Below the pieces are notes generated by a model. The model was not told where the DNA came from, made no database searches, and worked only from the letters and a program-made list of their open reading frames with translations. The position numbers were made by a program, and so were the translations under genes. Positions 1 through 10,658 of a stretch of DNA of 64,000 nucleotides are shown here, piece by piece. Numbering within the stretch: the first letter of the stretch is position 1; each line of letters begins with the position of its first letter. Where the stretch lies: assembly GCA_963691705.1 (NCBI GenBank), contig OY829541.1:3193685-3257684 (forward strand), read 5' to 3'. Origin of the DNA: Viola odorata (lineage: Eukaryota; Streptophyta; Magnoliopsida; Malpighiales; Violaceae).

Positions 1-542
1 ATATTATCTAAAACGTTTAAGTTGAGAGTTAAAGCTTTTAGTATATTTGGGTCTGTTAAAGAGACTGTGAAATTTGGATAACAGTTTAGGTAAACTGGTC
101 CTCTAGTCATGTTTGACTGAAATATTGCTAGTAAAGATTCGTCAAATCTCTTAAATCTTGCATCTCTTAAACACATAAGAATTGGTGAATCCATTCCAAG
201 TCTATATAGTGGTTTGGCTGCTATCTGAATTAATCCAATATGCATGAATCTGTATTTCTTTCTGAATTTTTCAATTTGTCTTTTTTCTATCATCTGAATT
301 GTTTTTTGTTCAGAGCTTATAGGGATAGTTTTCTCTGTAGTTTCTATTACATAATCATGAAATAATCTAAAAGATCCAATTTCGTATATATTCTTTATAC
401 TTTCTTTTGGAATAGTCCAATTCTTTAAATGTTGTTCTATTTCTGCTATATGCAATTCTTGTCTATTATAATCTTCTAAATCATCATTTACTTCTTGATT
501 ACTATGACTTGAACTTCCAAAGATATTTCCGAATCTTTCCAT
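1..542 (-). pseudogene. Endogenous caulimovirid-like movement protein, partial (runs off the window)
   Basis: Read on the minus strand from an ATG at 540-542, the frame stays open to the window edge (about 180 codons, C-terminus missing). The central part, around residues 85-170, has the layout of the 30K-superfamily movement protein of Caulimoviridae: a hydrophobic GLIQI-type start, a CLRDARF segment, the conserved GPVYLNCYPNF block and a following SLTDPN block with the near-invariant aspartate. The family tubulates or gates plasmodesmata for cell-to-cell spread; here it is only an integrated remnant. It lies in inverted orientation to the other virus-like frames 1-3 kb to the right, so the locus is rearranged. 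A retroelement carrying a movement-protein domain is the main alternative. No stop codon is seen in the visible part. Confidence 0.72.
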
Positions 543-843
543 GATATCAAAGATTAATAACTATCTTTCTTTTGGTGATAAAGGTAAGATTGTTTAGTAT
601 CTTCTTTTTCCTCTTACTACAGTAGTTTTTAGGTAAATTCGTCGGGACCACCACCTGGACCACCTACCTCACAGGGCTTTACGGCTAAACCAACAGATTT
701 CACGGCTGACCAACGCCGAACGTTACCTAAAATCTCCTGTGGTGAGAGTTAGGAAGAGTTAAAACCTCCTTACCCTTACCCTTCATACTTTAAAGCTTCT
801 TACTAAGACGATCCGGTTTTGAGGGAGTCATTTAACTTAGTGC
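543..843. other. Junction segment between inverted and direct parts of the virus-like locus
   Basis: No coding potential recognised. Near 785-800 it repeats a short block (catactttaaagctt) also found in the leader at about 1455 and 3980. Near 803-818 it holds ctaagacgatccggttt, whose reverse complement recurs near 2218-2233. The segment is therefore probably a patchwork of virus-like leader pieces joined in opposite orientations. Confidence 0.4.
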
Positions 844-1654
844 GGAAAAGAGGTAAAATTGCTACTGCAAACATGACTTCATTTCAGACAGGTAATTCAA
901 AGATTCTAGAAGACAACCAAAGAAGAGGGCAAAAGAGGAAAAGATATTATCAGATTATCTTCAACAAAGACGAAACCATTAGCCCCACAGAGAAAAAGAT
1001 AATTATCATTAGAAGAAGACAAGAGGTACCAGCTATCCCGACAGCCAGACGCGCACTGACCATTGCCAGACAAAGAAGATTCAGACTATCAAGACGATTG
1101 AATACTCTAGCCATTCAGACAAGATAGACGTGGCAGATATCAACTATAAAAAGAAGACAAGACCCTTTGCCGACACCAGCTGGAAAAGCACAAAGACCAT
1201 TGTGGCAGACAACTTTTAAAAAGAAAAGAAGACTTGAAAAAGAGATAGATTCCTTATCTCTTAACTTAGAGAATTGTAATTTGTTTTGAATTCCGCACAG
1301 ACTTTCTTATCTTGTAATCCCTATATAAAGGGAAGAAGTCCTCAGTTATGAGGCAGAATCAGAAATAAAATTTCTAAAAATTATCAAAAACCTTTGAGAA
1401 AAGCTTTCAAACATCTTGAGCAACATCACTGTAAGTTTAATACGCTTTCAAATTTCATACTTTAAAGCTTTCTTAAATGTTTTAAATTTCTGTTTTCTCA
1501 TCATACAAGCATCATGTCTATTTGGGATAAATTAGCTACATGCTTAGCTGTTTTAAGAACAGATAGATTATCAGATTTAGAACATCTTAAACAAGAATTA
1601 GTATCACACTTGACGTTTATGCATAAGGCTTATATCGAAGATCTTAACCCAGAT
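844..1654 (+). repeat. 811-bp direct repeat, copy A, of the virus-like locus
   Basis: This block recurs at 3368-4178 with only a handful of base differences. It contains a purine-rich AGAAGA segment, a TATA box, a polyadenylation signal, a leader and the first 47 codons of the reading frame beginning at 1514. An LTR would not be expected to include coding sequence of the next gene in this way. A longer-than-unit copy of a circular genome would, so terminal redundancy of an integrated pararetrovirus is the better reading. A 138-codon basic frame is open in copy B but stops early here (TAG near 1126). It is probably a by-product of purine-rich promoter sequence. Confidence 0.8.
1290..1400 (+). 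promoter_or_regulatory. Virus-like core promoter and polyadenylation signal (copy A)
   Basis: TATATAAA at 1322-1329 sits in a TATATAAAGGG context. AATAAA follows at 1364-1369, within about 40 bases. A TATA box followed closely by a promoter-proximal poly(A) signal is the typical arrangement of caulimovirid 35S-type and LTR promoters, whose transcripts run round and end just past their own start. The AGAAGACA-rich stretch upstream (about 950-1240) resembles purine-rich enhancer sequence. A GTAAGT splice-donor-like site follows near 1431. Confidence 0.6.
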
Positions 1655-2218
1655 AGTAATGACGAAAGAGATAATGTTGTTCCATTATCAGCAGACAGAA
1701 CTCCGTTATGGAATGAAGATCTAATTAAAATAGAACTTTTAAGAAACATGGTTATAGCAACAAACAAAACCATAGACAAAGTTTATAAAACTATAAATAG
1801 AAATCAAAACACACCTTCATCCAGTAATACTCCAGCTTATAGAACTAATTACCATCAATACGTTTTTAGACTAAGAGCACGAGGAGCTGCAGCTAGACCC
1901 TCTTTTAATCAATCTCCCAGCTTTAGACCTACTATCTCTAGACCTTCATCTTCTCAATCTACCAGACCTTTTCCAAGAAGACCAAATATAATTCATGATT
2001 CTCCAAACTCACCATCTTCATCATACTTAAAACCAGATACAAATCTACCTGGAAGAAGTTATACATCTCATCAGCTTCTTAGCTTAGAAGGAATGAATCC
2101 CGATTTGTACATACCTCAAAATGATGGAACTTTTCTTCGTAGACGAACTGAAAATGACTCGACCTTCTTACTAAGACGATCCGCTACCAGAGCTACTTGG
2201 CTCCGCTACCATTTCTAA
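1514..2218 (+). pseudogene. Virus-like reading frame, 234 codons, downstream of copy A promoter
   Basis: The ATG at 1514 is the first after the leader, and the frame is open to 2218. The first 50 residues are leucine-rich and probably helical. Residues 90-190 are Ser/Pro/Arg-rich and of low complexity, like linker or nucleic-acid-binding regions of capsid-type proteins. The first 47 codons are repeated in copy B. The last 15-20 codons (arginine-rich, from about 2165) coincide with a sequence junction marked by short inverted repeats, so the natural C-terminus has probably been lost. The family cannot be named from sequence alone; position suggests an early gene of a pararetrovirus. Confidence 0.5.
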
Positions 2219-2231
2219 ACCGGATCGTCTA

Positions 2232-2299
2232 GGTTATAGAGGACGGTGAATTGGGAGGTTGGACTAGTCCAACCTCCCAATTCACCATCCTCTATAACC
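2232..2299. repeat. 68-bp near-perfect palindrome
   Basis: The two 34-base halves centred between 2265 and 2266 are reverse complements with one mismatch (C at 2244 against the arm from 2287). The centre is ACTAGT with no spacer. The palindrome sits exactly at the junction between the two plus-strand virus-like frames. Short inverted repeats just left of it (near 2173 and 2221) suggest template switching or hairpin-mediated inversion. Confidence 0.95.
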
Positions 2300-3325
2300 C
2301 AAAAACCAACTGTACTAGGCAATATACCAAGACCACAAATCCAGACATACCAGACAAAAGCCCAAGACAAATCAGGCCCAATACTCAAACCCTTTGCCAA
2401 AAACATTGGGTATATTGAACCAGAATATGGATCAGAATTAAGATCCATCACAGCAAACATGTTTCCAAAAGACTTTCACTACATACCAACAGACCTAGAA
2501 AAAACCAGAAACTTTTATGAGTTTATTCTGGTAGACACAGATTCCATAGAGATCACCCATGAATCCACTGAAGCAAGACCAGATAGATATTCCTACTCGA
2601 AATGCAGAATTCTTAGAGTCCTAACTCCGAAAGACTGGAAGATGAACCCATACACAAAAAGAATGTTTTCACAACCTTTTATTCCTAAAGGTTTTGATTA
2701 CCATGACTACCAGATGGCATGGCACCATGCGTTTTTATACGCAACAGGAGGACACTCATGGTTCTTCCATTTTGACAGAAACATTTCGGTTAATTTTCCG
2801 ATATGGTTCCATAGATGGTGGCTTCATTTCGGTGCTCATGAAATATGTTTTCCAGACTCAGTCCTAGAAGGTTATGGAGTTTTTGTTCAGAAATACCCAG
2901 ACTTATATTTGCCAAAGACATTGAGTTTCACTCTTATGTTTCATATCCCATGGATCATATATTGGGAGTATGAAATAACAGGCAAAACAGAGCAGGATCC
3001 ACATCCAATACTTAGCAGACGATTCAAGGCGAAATGGTGGAAGAGATTTCCACAGGAACAGGCCTCGAGATTTGCAGTACTAAAGACATTATCAGAATCT
3101 ACCATCGATAATCCTCCACCTAGAGGACAATCAAAGTTTCAACCAGACCAAGCAGAGTCATCAGCAAGAGCAGCAAGACGAAAGATGAAGGAAGAACTCC
3201 TAGAAAGATTATCCCACTTCTCAGATGACGAAGATGGAGGAGAATCTTATACGCAAGCCAACTCAGACCCAGACTATGATAATGACATGATTTCTGAGCT
3301 CTATCCAGAGCTTGGTAAAAGATAA
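2246..3325 (+). pseudogene. Virus-like reading frame with Trp-rich core, function unknown
   Basis: Open for 360 codons, but the beginning lies inside the palindrome and the first ATG in frame is at 2459, so the true N-terminus was probably lost at the junction. The middle (about residues 150-245) is rich in aromatic residues, with segments such as HSWFFHFD, FPIWFHRWW and WIIYWEYEI. The C-terminal 80 residues turn basic then acidic (SDDEDGG). Frames of this kind sit near movement-protein-like frames in plant endogenous pararetrovirus loci as I remember them, but I cannot name a function. It ends immediately before a purine-rich tract and the second repeat, as the last gene before the promoter would. 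Confidence 0.5.
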
Positions 3326-3376
3326 AAAAAATAAAAAAAAATAAAAAAATAAAAAAGAGAAAGGAAAGAAAAAGAG
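3322..3376 (+). promoter_or_regulatory. Purine-rich tract before repeat copy B
   Basis: About 50 bases of almost uninterrupted A/G with a few T (AAAAAATAAAAAAAAAT then AGAGAAAGGAAAGAAAAAGAGG) lie directly between the preceding stop codon and the second repeat. Polypurine tracts in this position prime plus-strand synthesis in LTR elements and pararetroviruses; that role here is inferred from position. Confidence 0.4.
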
Positions 3377-4178
3377 GTAAAATTGCTACTGCAAACATGA
3401 CTTCATTTCAGACAGGTAATTCAAAGATTCTAGAAGACAACCAAAGAAGAGGGCAAAAGAGGAAAAGATATTATCAGATTATCTTCAACAAAGACGAAAC
3501 CATTAGCCCCACAGAGAAAAAGATAATTATCATTAGAAGAAGACAAGAGGTACCAGTTGTCCCGACAGCCAGACGCGCACTAACCATTGCCAGACAAAGA
3601 AGATTCAGACTATCAAGACGATTGAAGACTCTAGCCATTCAGACAAGACAGACGTGGCAGATATCAACTATAAAAAGAAGACAAGACCCTTTGCCGACAC
3701 CAGCTGGCAAAGCACAAAGACCATTGTGGCAGACAACTTTTAAAAAGAAAAGAAGACTTGAAAAAGAGATAGATTCCTTATCTCTTAACTTAGAGAATTG
3801 TAATTTGTTTTGAATTCCGCACAGACTTTCTTATCTTGTAATCCCTATATAAAGGGAAGAAGTCCTCAGTTATGAGGCAGAATCAGAAATAAAATTTCTA
3901 AAAATTATCAAAAACCTTTGAGAAAAGCTTTCAAACATCTTGAGCAACATCACTGTAAGTTTAATACGCTTTCAAATTTCATACTTTAAAGCTTTCTTAA
4001 ATGTTTTAAATTTCTGTTTTCTCATCATACAAGCATCATGTCTATTTGGGATAAATTAGCTACATGCTTAGCTGTTTTAAGAACAGATAGATTATCAGAT
4101 TTAGAACATCTTAAACAAGAATTAGTATCACACTTGACGTTTATGCATAAGGCTTATATCGAAGATCTTAACCCAGAT
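3368..4178 (+). repeat. 811-bp direct repeat, copy B, of the virus-like locus
   Basis: Nearly identical to 844-1654. TATATAAA is at 3846-3853 and AATAAA at 3888-3893. A basic 138-codon frame (3397-3813) is open here but interrupted in copy A. The copy ends after 47 codons of the frame beginning at 4038; the sequence then switches to unrelated DNA at 4179. High similarity between the copies points to recent duplication or gene conversion. Confidence 0.8.
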
Positions 4179-5614
4179 TGATCAGGTCTGGTTTGGAGGC
4201 TGAATGAGAAGATTCACGAAGTTTAGAGCTGAAGCTGTTTACTCGAGTCTAGGCCTGAGTCTTGGCCTAGACAAGATCGTATCTGACGCAGTGTGCTTAC
4301 CAGAATCGTCTTGGCCTAGACTTCGGCCAAGACTCCTTTGCGATCAGACTGCAGCTTGGAGCGATTGAAGTATTTTTGGAGATGGACTCTCACAGCTGGC
4401 ACGTAGCAGCTGTCCAGCAATAGTAGAGGGATAGGAAGACTATCTGATGTAGAATCCCGCAAGGGATCTCCCTTTTTATTTAAATTGCGATTTAGTTTCC
4501 TTTTTTTAAGAACAATTAATTGTAATAATCTTTTAGGAGATTATTTAGGAGATTATTTAGGAGATTGAGTTGGAGAAGGACAGAGGAGTTTTAGCTTTCT
4601 TATAGTTGAACTCGTCCTCCCCTTCCCCTCTCTCTCTCTACGCTTTCTTCTTCTTCCCCAATTCGACACTTTTATACTATTGCTCCGGATTCAATTCTTT
4701 GAATCTCGGATTTAATTTATTTATGCAATCAAGTATTCTTATTATTCATTCATGAGTATGAGTAGCTAAAAACCCATTCTTGGTAAGGGTGATGAGCTGA
4801 AGTTCTTAATGCAATCGTGAGACACAATCCGTTCTTCACAATCTCTTTCTTTGTATTTATTTATTCTTGAACTTAATCCATCGCTTACTCACTAGAGTCA
4901 AGGTTTGATCATCCTTGTTCTCTAGGAGAGAAGAGTTGTAACCAGTCTAGAAGGAGAGGGAGTACCCGCCGGCTAGACAAAGTAGGTGACTAGTCTCGAG
5001 CTAGACTAGAAGGATAGGTAAAATAGGTCGAGACCAGATTGACAACCTAGGAACTTGACCTAGGTACTGTCTTCCCCTATGCCATTGAAGAGGTGAGCAA
5101 CCATTCAAGACAGCAGTCAAACGGATAAACCCTTTAACCAGCAAGGTGTCCCTTGGCTAGGATTATCAAGAGAGGGAGTACCCGCCAGATAGTTTGAAGA
5201 GGAGGGAAGATAGGAGTGAAAAGGAGTTCCTCCACTCTATAGCAGTACTATGAAGAAGAGATGAACATATTTCAGTCCATGATCGATGCATAAGAACGCA
5301 AGCTCACCCATCGCCCTTACCTGGAATTCCGTATCACTAGACTTATTCCCAATCTAGCCCACAGTCTTGGCCTAGACTTCGGCCAATACTATTTTATATT
5401 TTGAACTGTTTTCATTACTTTTTGTTTTGTCTTTAGTTTCAGATAACAACCAACCAAAACTCAGTAACGAGGAAGTCAACTCAAGAATTACATCTCATAG
5501 AGGTCTCTGTGGACGATCCTCTTACCATCATCTACAAACCATTGTAGACAGTGATAAGTTGTATTTCTACCCCCAATTCCATACTTATTTCACTCTTATA
5601 TTTGACGTGTTCGA
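4179..5614 (+). repeat. Retrotransposon LTR/leader-like region, non-coding
   Basis: No gene is recognised. Features resemble LTR and untranslated leader DNA next to the Athila-like fragment on the right: a short AGGAGATTATTT triplication near 4540-4565, a pyrimidine-rich run near 4620-4660, and a stretch near 4680-4920 of the type common in Ty3/gypsy LTR U5/leaders. The motif cttggcctagacttcggcca occurs at about 4309-4328 and 5364-5383, with a partial copy near 4259. LTR ends and a primer-binding site could not be fixed. Confidence 0.35.
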
Positions 5615-6220
5615 CGCGCGGTCAATCTATTTCGAAAGGTTACTGTTAATGTTCCTTTATTAGATATGATAGCACAGGTTCCAAAATATGCAAAATTCTT
5701 AAAGGAGCTATGCACTAATAAGAAGAGGCTTGCAGGGGTAGAAAGAATAAACATGAATGAGAATGTTTCAGCAGTCTTCCAAAAGAAGCTACCGAACAAA
5801 TGTAAAGACGGAGGGACATTCGTGATACCTTGCCAAATTGGAGAACAGAAGATCGAGAAGGCTTTATGTGATCTGGGAGCTGGCATAAATGTGTTATCTT
5901 TAACAATTTTTAACAGCTTGAACATTGGAGAATTAAAGGAAACTAGGCTTGTGATTTAGTTAGCGGATCGATCTATAATATATCCTGTTGGTGTTATAGA
6001 AGATGTGTTAGTACAAGTCAATGACTTTGTTTTTCCTGCTGATTTCTATATAGTTGACATGGGTAACGAACATACCTCCAAATCTACTGAGATATTGTTG
6101 GGCAGACCTTTCTTAAGGACTGCTCGAGCTAAAATTGATGTCTTTGGGGGCTGTTTAACTTTAGAATTCAAGTTGTTATATGAGCGTCTGGAAGTAAAGA
6201 TATTATGCACACAATTCTAG
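5615..6220 (+). pseudogene. Athila-lineage Ty3/gypsy protease region, broken
   Basis: The translation matches the gag-protease junction of Athila-type Ty3/gypsy elements: a PLLDMIAQVPKYAKFLKELC segment, then the aspartic protease site written DLGAGIN where the family usually has DLGASIN, then the VNDFVFPADFYIVDM and LLGRPFL blocks. All lie in one frame, interrupted by a TAG at 5957-5959, with no gag upstream and no reverse transcriptase downstream. It is a degenerate internal fragment. Host sequence (F-box fragment) begins within about 120 bases. Confidence 0.8.
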
Positions 6221-6331
6221 CAAAAACACCATCAATCCCTTCATCATTCTTGAATTTCAACTATATCAGGGAAAATGAACCAGTTTCAAATATTTTAGTA
6301 GGAAAAGTAGTGGTAATTCAGGGAATATAAA

Positions 6332-7147
6332 ATGACTGAACATCTAATTATCATTGAATGCATCGACATTGCTACCTTTGTGATGGATTTTCCTAACCTC
6401 AAGTCGCTTGAATTAGAGGAATGTGATCTTCACTCCTTTCGTTTTGAAATCTGCCCACTGCTTGCAACTCTTGTGATTGCACCCACAATGCAATGGGATC
6501 TTTTTTATGAAGAAGTGTGGATATGTAACTTGATCAAGTTTTTTGATTGTCTACCTGCTGTGGAGAACATTGAACTTGGTGCTGAATTTATGGTTGTAAG
6601 TAACTTTATGCATTTTGTAAATTTTACATGATATTTTTGGTCTCTCACCTTTCATTGTCTATTTCTTTTTCTGTTTTTGACTTGCACTGTTCATTTCTTT
6701 GTTCAAGAACATGCAAATGTAGAACACCTAGAGAGTTTTCCAACAGCGATTCAATCTCTCCGAGTTCTCAAATTAGATCATGTATGTTTTGAAAGGATGA
6801 GAGAAGTGTCATTTGTCCTACGTTTGGTTATGAGCGCTCCTAACTTGCAGAAGCTTGAGATCATAGTAAGTCTTTTATCATAGTCAAATCTTTTAGTTTA
6901 CAGTTTAAAAAACAAAACTGATATGTTGTTTGTAGGTATTTCAAGATGAACCTGCCATAGAGCTTCTTTTTAGAGCCGAAGACCTCTAGGAGTATTCGTC
7001 AGACCAACTTAGAGAAGTGGAGATGAGAGAATTTGGTGGTACACCGACTCAGTTAGAGTTTGTCAAGTTACTGCTAGCCAGATTATCTGTGCTTGAGGAG
7101 CTTGAAATAACATATGCTGTTAGGATTGAAAATACAGACTCGTTGGG
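6332..7147 (+). pseudogene. F-box/FBD/LRR-type gene fragment, broken
   Basis: Three exon-like pieces (about 6332-6596, 6711-6868, 6936-7147), separated by introns with GTAAGT donors, encode leucine-rich repeats of the plant F-box/LRR family: FPNLKSLELEECDLHSF, IQSLRVLKLDHVCFERM and SAPNLQKLEI. The last piece (LREVEMREFGGT, LLARLSVLEELEI) resembles the FBD domain. The N-terminal F-box is absent, and a TAG at 6987-6989 interrupts the third exon. Intact relatives are substrate adaptors of SCF ubiquitin ligases. This copy is truncated and presumably non-functional. Confidence 0.7.
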
Positions 7148-10100
7148 TAATTAACATATTTACTAAATTTTGTTCTCCGATGAAAGAACTATTAAGATTG
7201 GTTTAGTCGTGAATGGTGTGGTTGACCTTTGAGTTGTTAAGGGTTCACAATTTTGAATCCTTCTACTTTTAATGTTTTTTGGTAGACGGTGAGAAGTGGG
7301 TTGTGCTAAAAATCTACGAATTTGAAAGATTGGATACTCAAACCGAAAAAAATCGAAATACTTTTGTCCTCTTATCTCATTAGACAAAAGATAAAAACAA
7401 GGGATTTTAAAGCAAAAAATGATTTTCCCACCTAAGTTTGATCGAAGAGCTATCGATATCCTTTTGTTCAATTTTATTATTTAATCTAAATAAAATACTA
7501 TTCAATCCTATAAAATAATATAATATATCAAACTGGGTAAAAAGGAATTGGCATAAATAAACTACAAGAAGAAAAAAATTAATAAAAAATTACTTGATTA
7601 ACCAAACCACGCTCAATTACGGAAATACTCCGAGCCATTAAACAAATCCAATCCTAAAATACTCAAATTTTCAAACTGAAACTCACATCAAAATACATGA
7701 TTAACCGAACTCATTTGATCTGTGTAATTGGGTACCCGATCAAATGGATATTTGGTTTAACTAGATCGAAAAGTCAACGATTCGAAGCGAATAGATTAAA
7801 TTGGACCCGAACCGAAATCACAAACGAATTGGGTATGCGATCTGTAAACAACCCAAGTGAGAAGTGAGACTCGAATCGGAGTCCATTCACATTTCAAATC
7901 CTTCTAAACAAAAAATTAAACTATTATTATAAAAAAACCTTTATAGTATACAAAATGTTTCACTTAATCCCTTATAAATTTGCAATACCAACTCTATAAT
8001 TTTCTGAAATTTATCATGTTAACCTTCATTGTAATTAATTTTTTTTTAAAAAAAAATCAGAAATATAATTGTATATGGACAGCTTGACTTATAGGATTCC
8101 ACAGTCGCTTTAGAAATTATTTGGGTTTGTCAAGGATTTTGTGTGATTTCTGAGTTCGAAACCACTGTCAGCTTCAATGTCCGATATGACGTAGGAGAAC
8201 GATGGTAAAACTTATACCCTGAAATTGGCTTTGCATCTGTTAATCAAGTACCTATACTATTTGCTTTTTATATGAATGGTAAGTAGAAAGCTTTTGACAC
8301 TTCTGCAATGAATCGTATGAAGTTCCTGATTCTTATCTGAAGCTTTTTACCCAAACCGAGCTGGACCGAATCAAAGTAATTCTGTTGTTGTCCTGTTAGA
8401 TTCAGCAAATTCGATCCGAAAAAAACAAATAACACGAAATTTGGACAAAGTATCCTCATTTTTCATGTCTAAATTGAATTGAGTGCTTGAAATAGTTAGG
8501 GATTGAAGAGTAAAACTAAACTCGAACCGAAACTTAATTTGTTCGTTTAAGTTCAGATGAAATTGAATCAGACTGATACCCAACCTCACTGACATGAAGA
8601 AGGACTGACTGTTAAAAACCTAAACTGAATCCAAACCAGTACGACCAATGCTCATCCCTAATTTATTTTATTTTAAAAAAAACTCTTTTTAATTGAGTTT
8701 TTATTTTCTTACATCCTTATATTTTGCACTGGTGTTCAAAAACTGAACAAAATTGGATCAAACCACTTAGTTTTTTTTACTTAAAAAATTGTACACGTGA
8801 AATCAAGACCGGACTGGATCTAAACAGAGTTTGATCTGATTCATTTATAAAAAACCATAAATTGGACTACTATAATAATGTATTTATAATTATAAATTAT
8901 ATGAAACAATTATATAGTATGGTTTTATATTTTAATCTCCCAAATATTATGTCATGAGATTTTAATACTTATTAACACTATGAATTGCTATTTTGTTTGT
9001 CAGTACAGAATATATTTTAAACTTGTCTTAAGTGAATTCCTAAAAACATAAAATGAATTACTAATAAAGCCTCAAACTCAGCTAGGTTGAGTTTCACATT
9101 CTGATAAAAAAATAAAAATAAAAAATAAAGTAAAAACAGTCCACAAAGAAAAATGTCACAAACAATTAATCCGGTCCGAACTAAATCATTCAAAATGAAA
9201 AGAATTGAACCAAATTATTTTCAAATAGCTTAATTTTGTCCATAGATTCGAAAACTACTAACGGTTTGATTTTCTGTGAGAATCAGATCTAACCGGACCA
9301 TAAGCCTTGCATTTTAGATTTGTTCAAACTAATCATATTTATTTGGATAAATTACATAAAAGATTAACAGATTAGTGGAATCAACCAAATATATAAATAA
9401 GGTAGTGTGACATAATCACTGACATCACCATGTAAGAATCATATTTTATTCTTATATGGTTTCAGCAAATAAATGCTCTGTATAAATCTATTAATGGAAA
9501 CTACTTTTACATGTATCTTTCTTATCCACTTAAGTCACTAAACTATTTTTATCACTATGAATGTTTTCTTAATTTTCTAATTTACAGCTACCTAATGAGT
9601 TACAATTTAAAAGAAAAATAATCTTAGAGTTACTAATTGTTTAATACTAACATTTTTATTAATGGATGTAATAAGAGATGATTGTGTTTAGTATTTACCA
9701 TTTTCTTATTATGTTATATTAATATTTAAATAAAAAAGAAAGACTTATAATTGTTATTTATCAATACTAATTTTATTTTTTTCAAAATTTTAGGGGTTTT
9801 TGAACATTAATATTGTTTGTTCCTTTATTTGTTTGAAAAGGAACTCCTAAAATTACTTTAAAGAATAATTCTATTTTTCTATTTTAAACTGTAACTCGTC
9901 AGTTAATTAGTTATAAGTTAGTTTCACAAGATCAAACTTAATGAAAATAATTGATGTTATCATTTTTGGTTCGATGAACATCTCGATTCTGTAATTGATA
10001 CAATAGGTCCTAGTCAAAGTACTTATGTTATTTAAAATCTCGCTATAATATAATACTTCATTTGTATTATCAAAAATCATGCTATAAAAACTCTAGTTAT

Positions 10101-10320
10101 AGATTTTTTTTATCTATCATTTGATTTAATATTGATCAATTTATAAAGAAATTACAATACCCTTTTATCTAAATTCGTGTTATATCTTAATAACCTCACC
10201 AATCTTTACTTGGAAAAGGCCTTTTTAAGAAAAAGTAATGATTGGAGTAGAAGTTAATCATAGAATCAAGAAATGTACCTTGGTGATTGACACAATTTAT
10301 AGATTAAGAGGATTATTGAG
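7148..10320. other. Gene-free AT-rich stretch
   Basis: No gene, RNA or well-bounded repeat was identified. The region is AT-rich with many stops in all frames. Between about 7700 and 8650 there are scattered weakly repetitive phrases built on gaacc/aaaccgaa, suggesting old transposon debris. Confidence 0.5.
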
Positions 10321-10451
10321 TACTACCTCCGTATTGAAATAATTGACGTTTTGGTACTTTTTGTTACTGTACACATTACTTAATTTTTTAGTATTTGAGC
10401 TACTTTTTGTTACTGTTTCAAAGTGACAGTTATTTGAGGACAGAGGGAGTA
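10321..10451. mobile_element. Stowaway-type MITE
   Basis: Bounded by TA on both sides, with inverted ends CTACCTCCGT and ACAGAGGGAG; the complementary arms continue inwards for about 20 bases with mismatches. A TA target duplication and CTCCCTCCGT ends mark Tc1/mariner-derived Stowaway MITEs. The element is about 130 bp and non-coding. Five more with the same ends occur in this window. Confidence 0.8.
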
Positions 10452-10658
10452 TCAAATAAGGATTATAGACCAACAGCAAGTTGACCAACTACTGCTCGTC
10501 TAGAAGGATGCAACACCAGAAAAATAAAATAAAATACATCATAGAATAAACTATGATTGATGAATCATTCAGCTCAAAAGAGCAAAAGCAAACCTACACA
10601 CTCTTCCCAAGGCTGCATAGTGTTGTAGGCCATTACATGAACTATCTTATAAAAAAAA

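Noticed and set aside
3397..3813. 138-codon basic frame in repeat copy B as a real gene
   Set aside because: It overlaps the purine-rich promoter region, its composition follows the AGAAGA-rich DNA, and copy A breaks it. Kept only as a note under the repeats.
7163..9000. Short minus-strand frames in the AT-rich spacer
   Set aside because: Low-complexity frames without start context, splice partners or recognisable domains.
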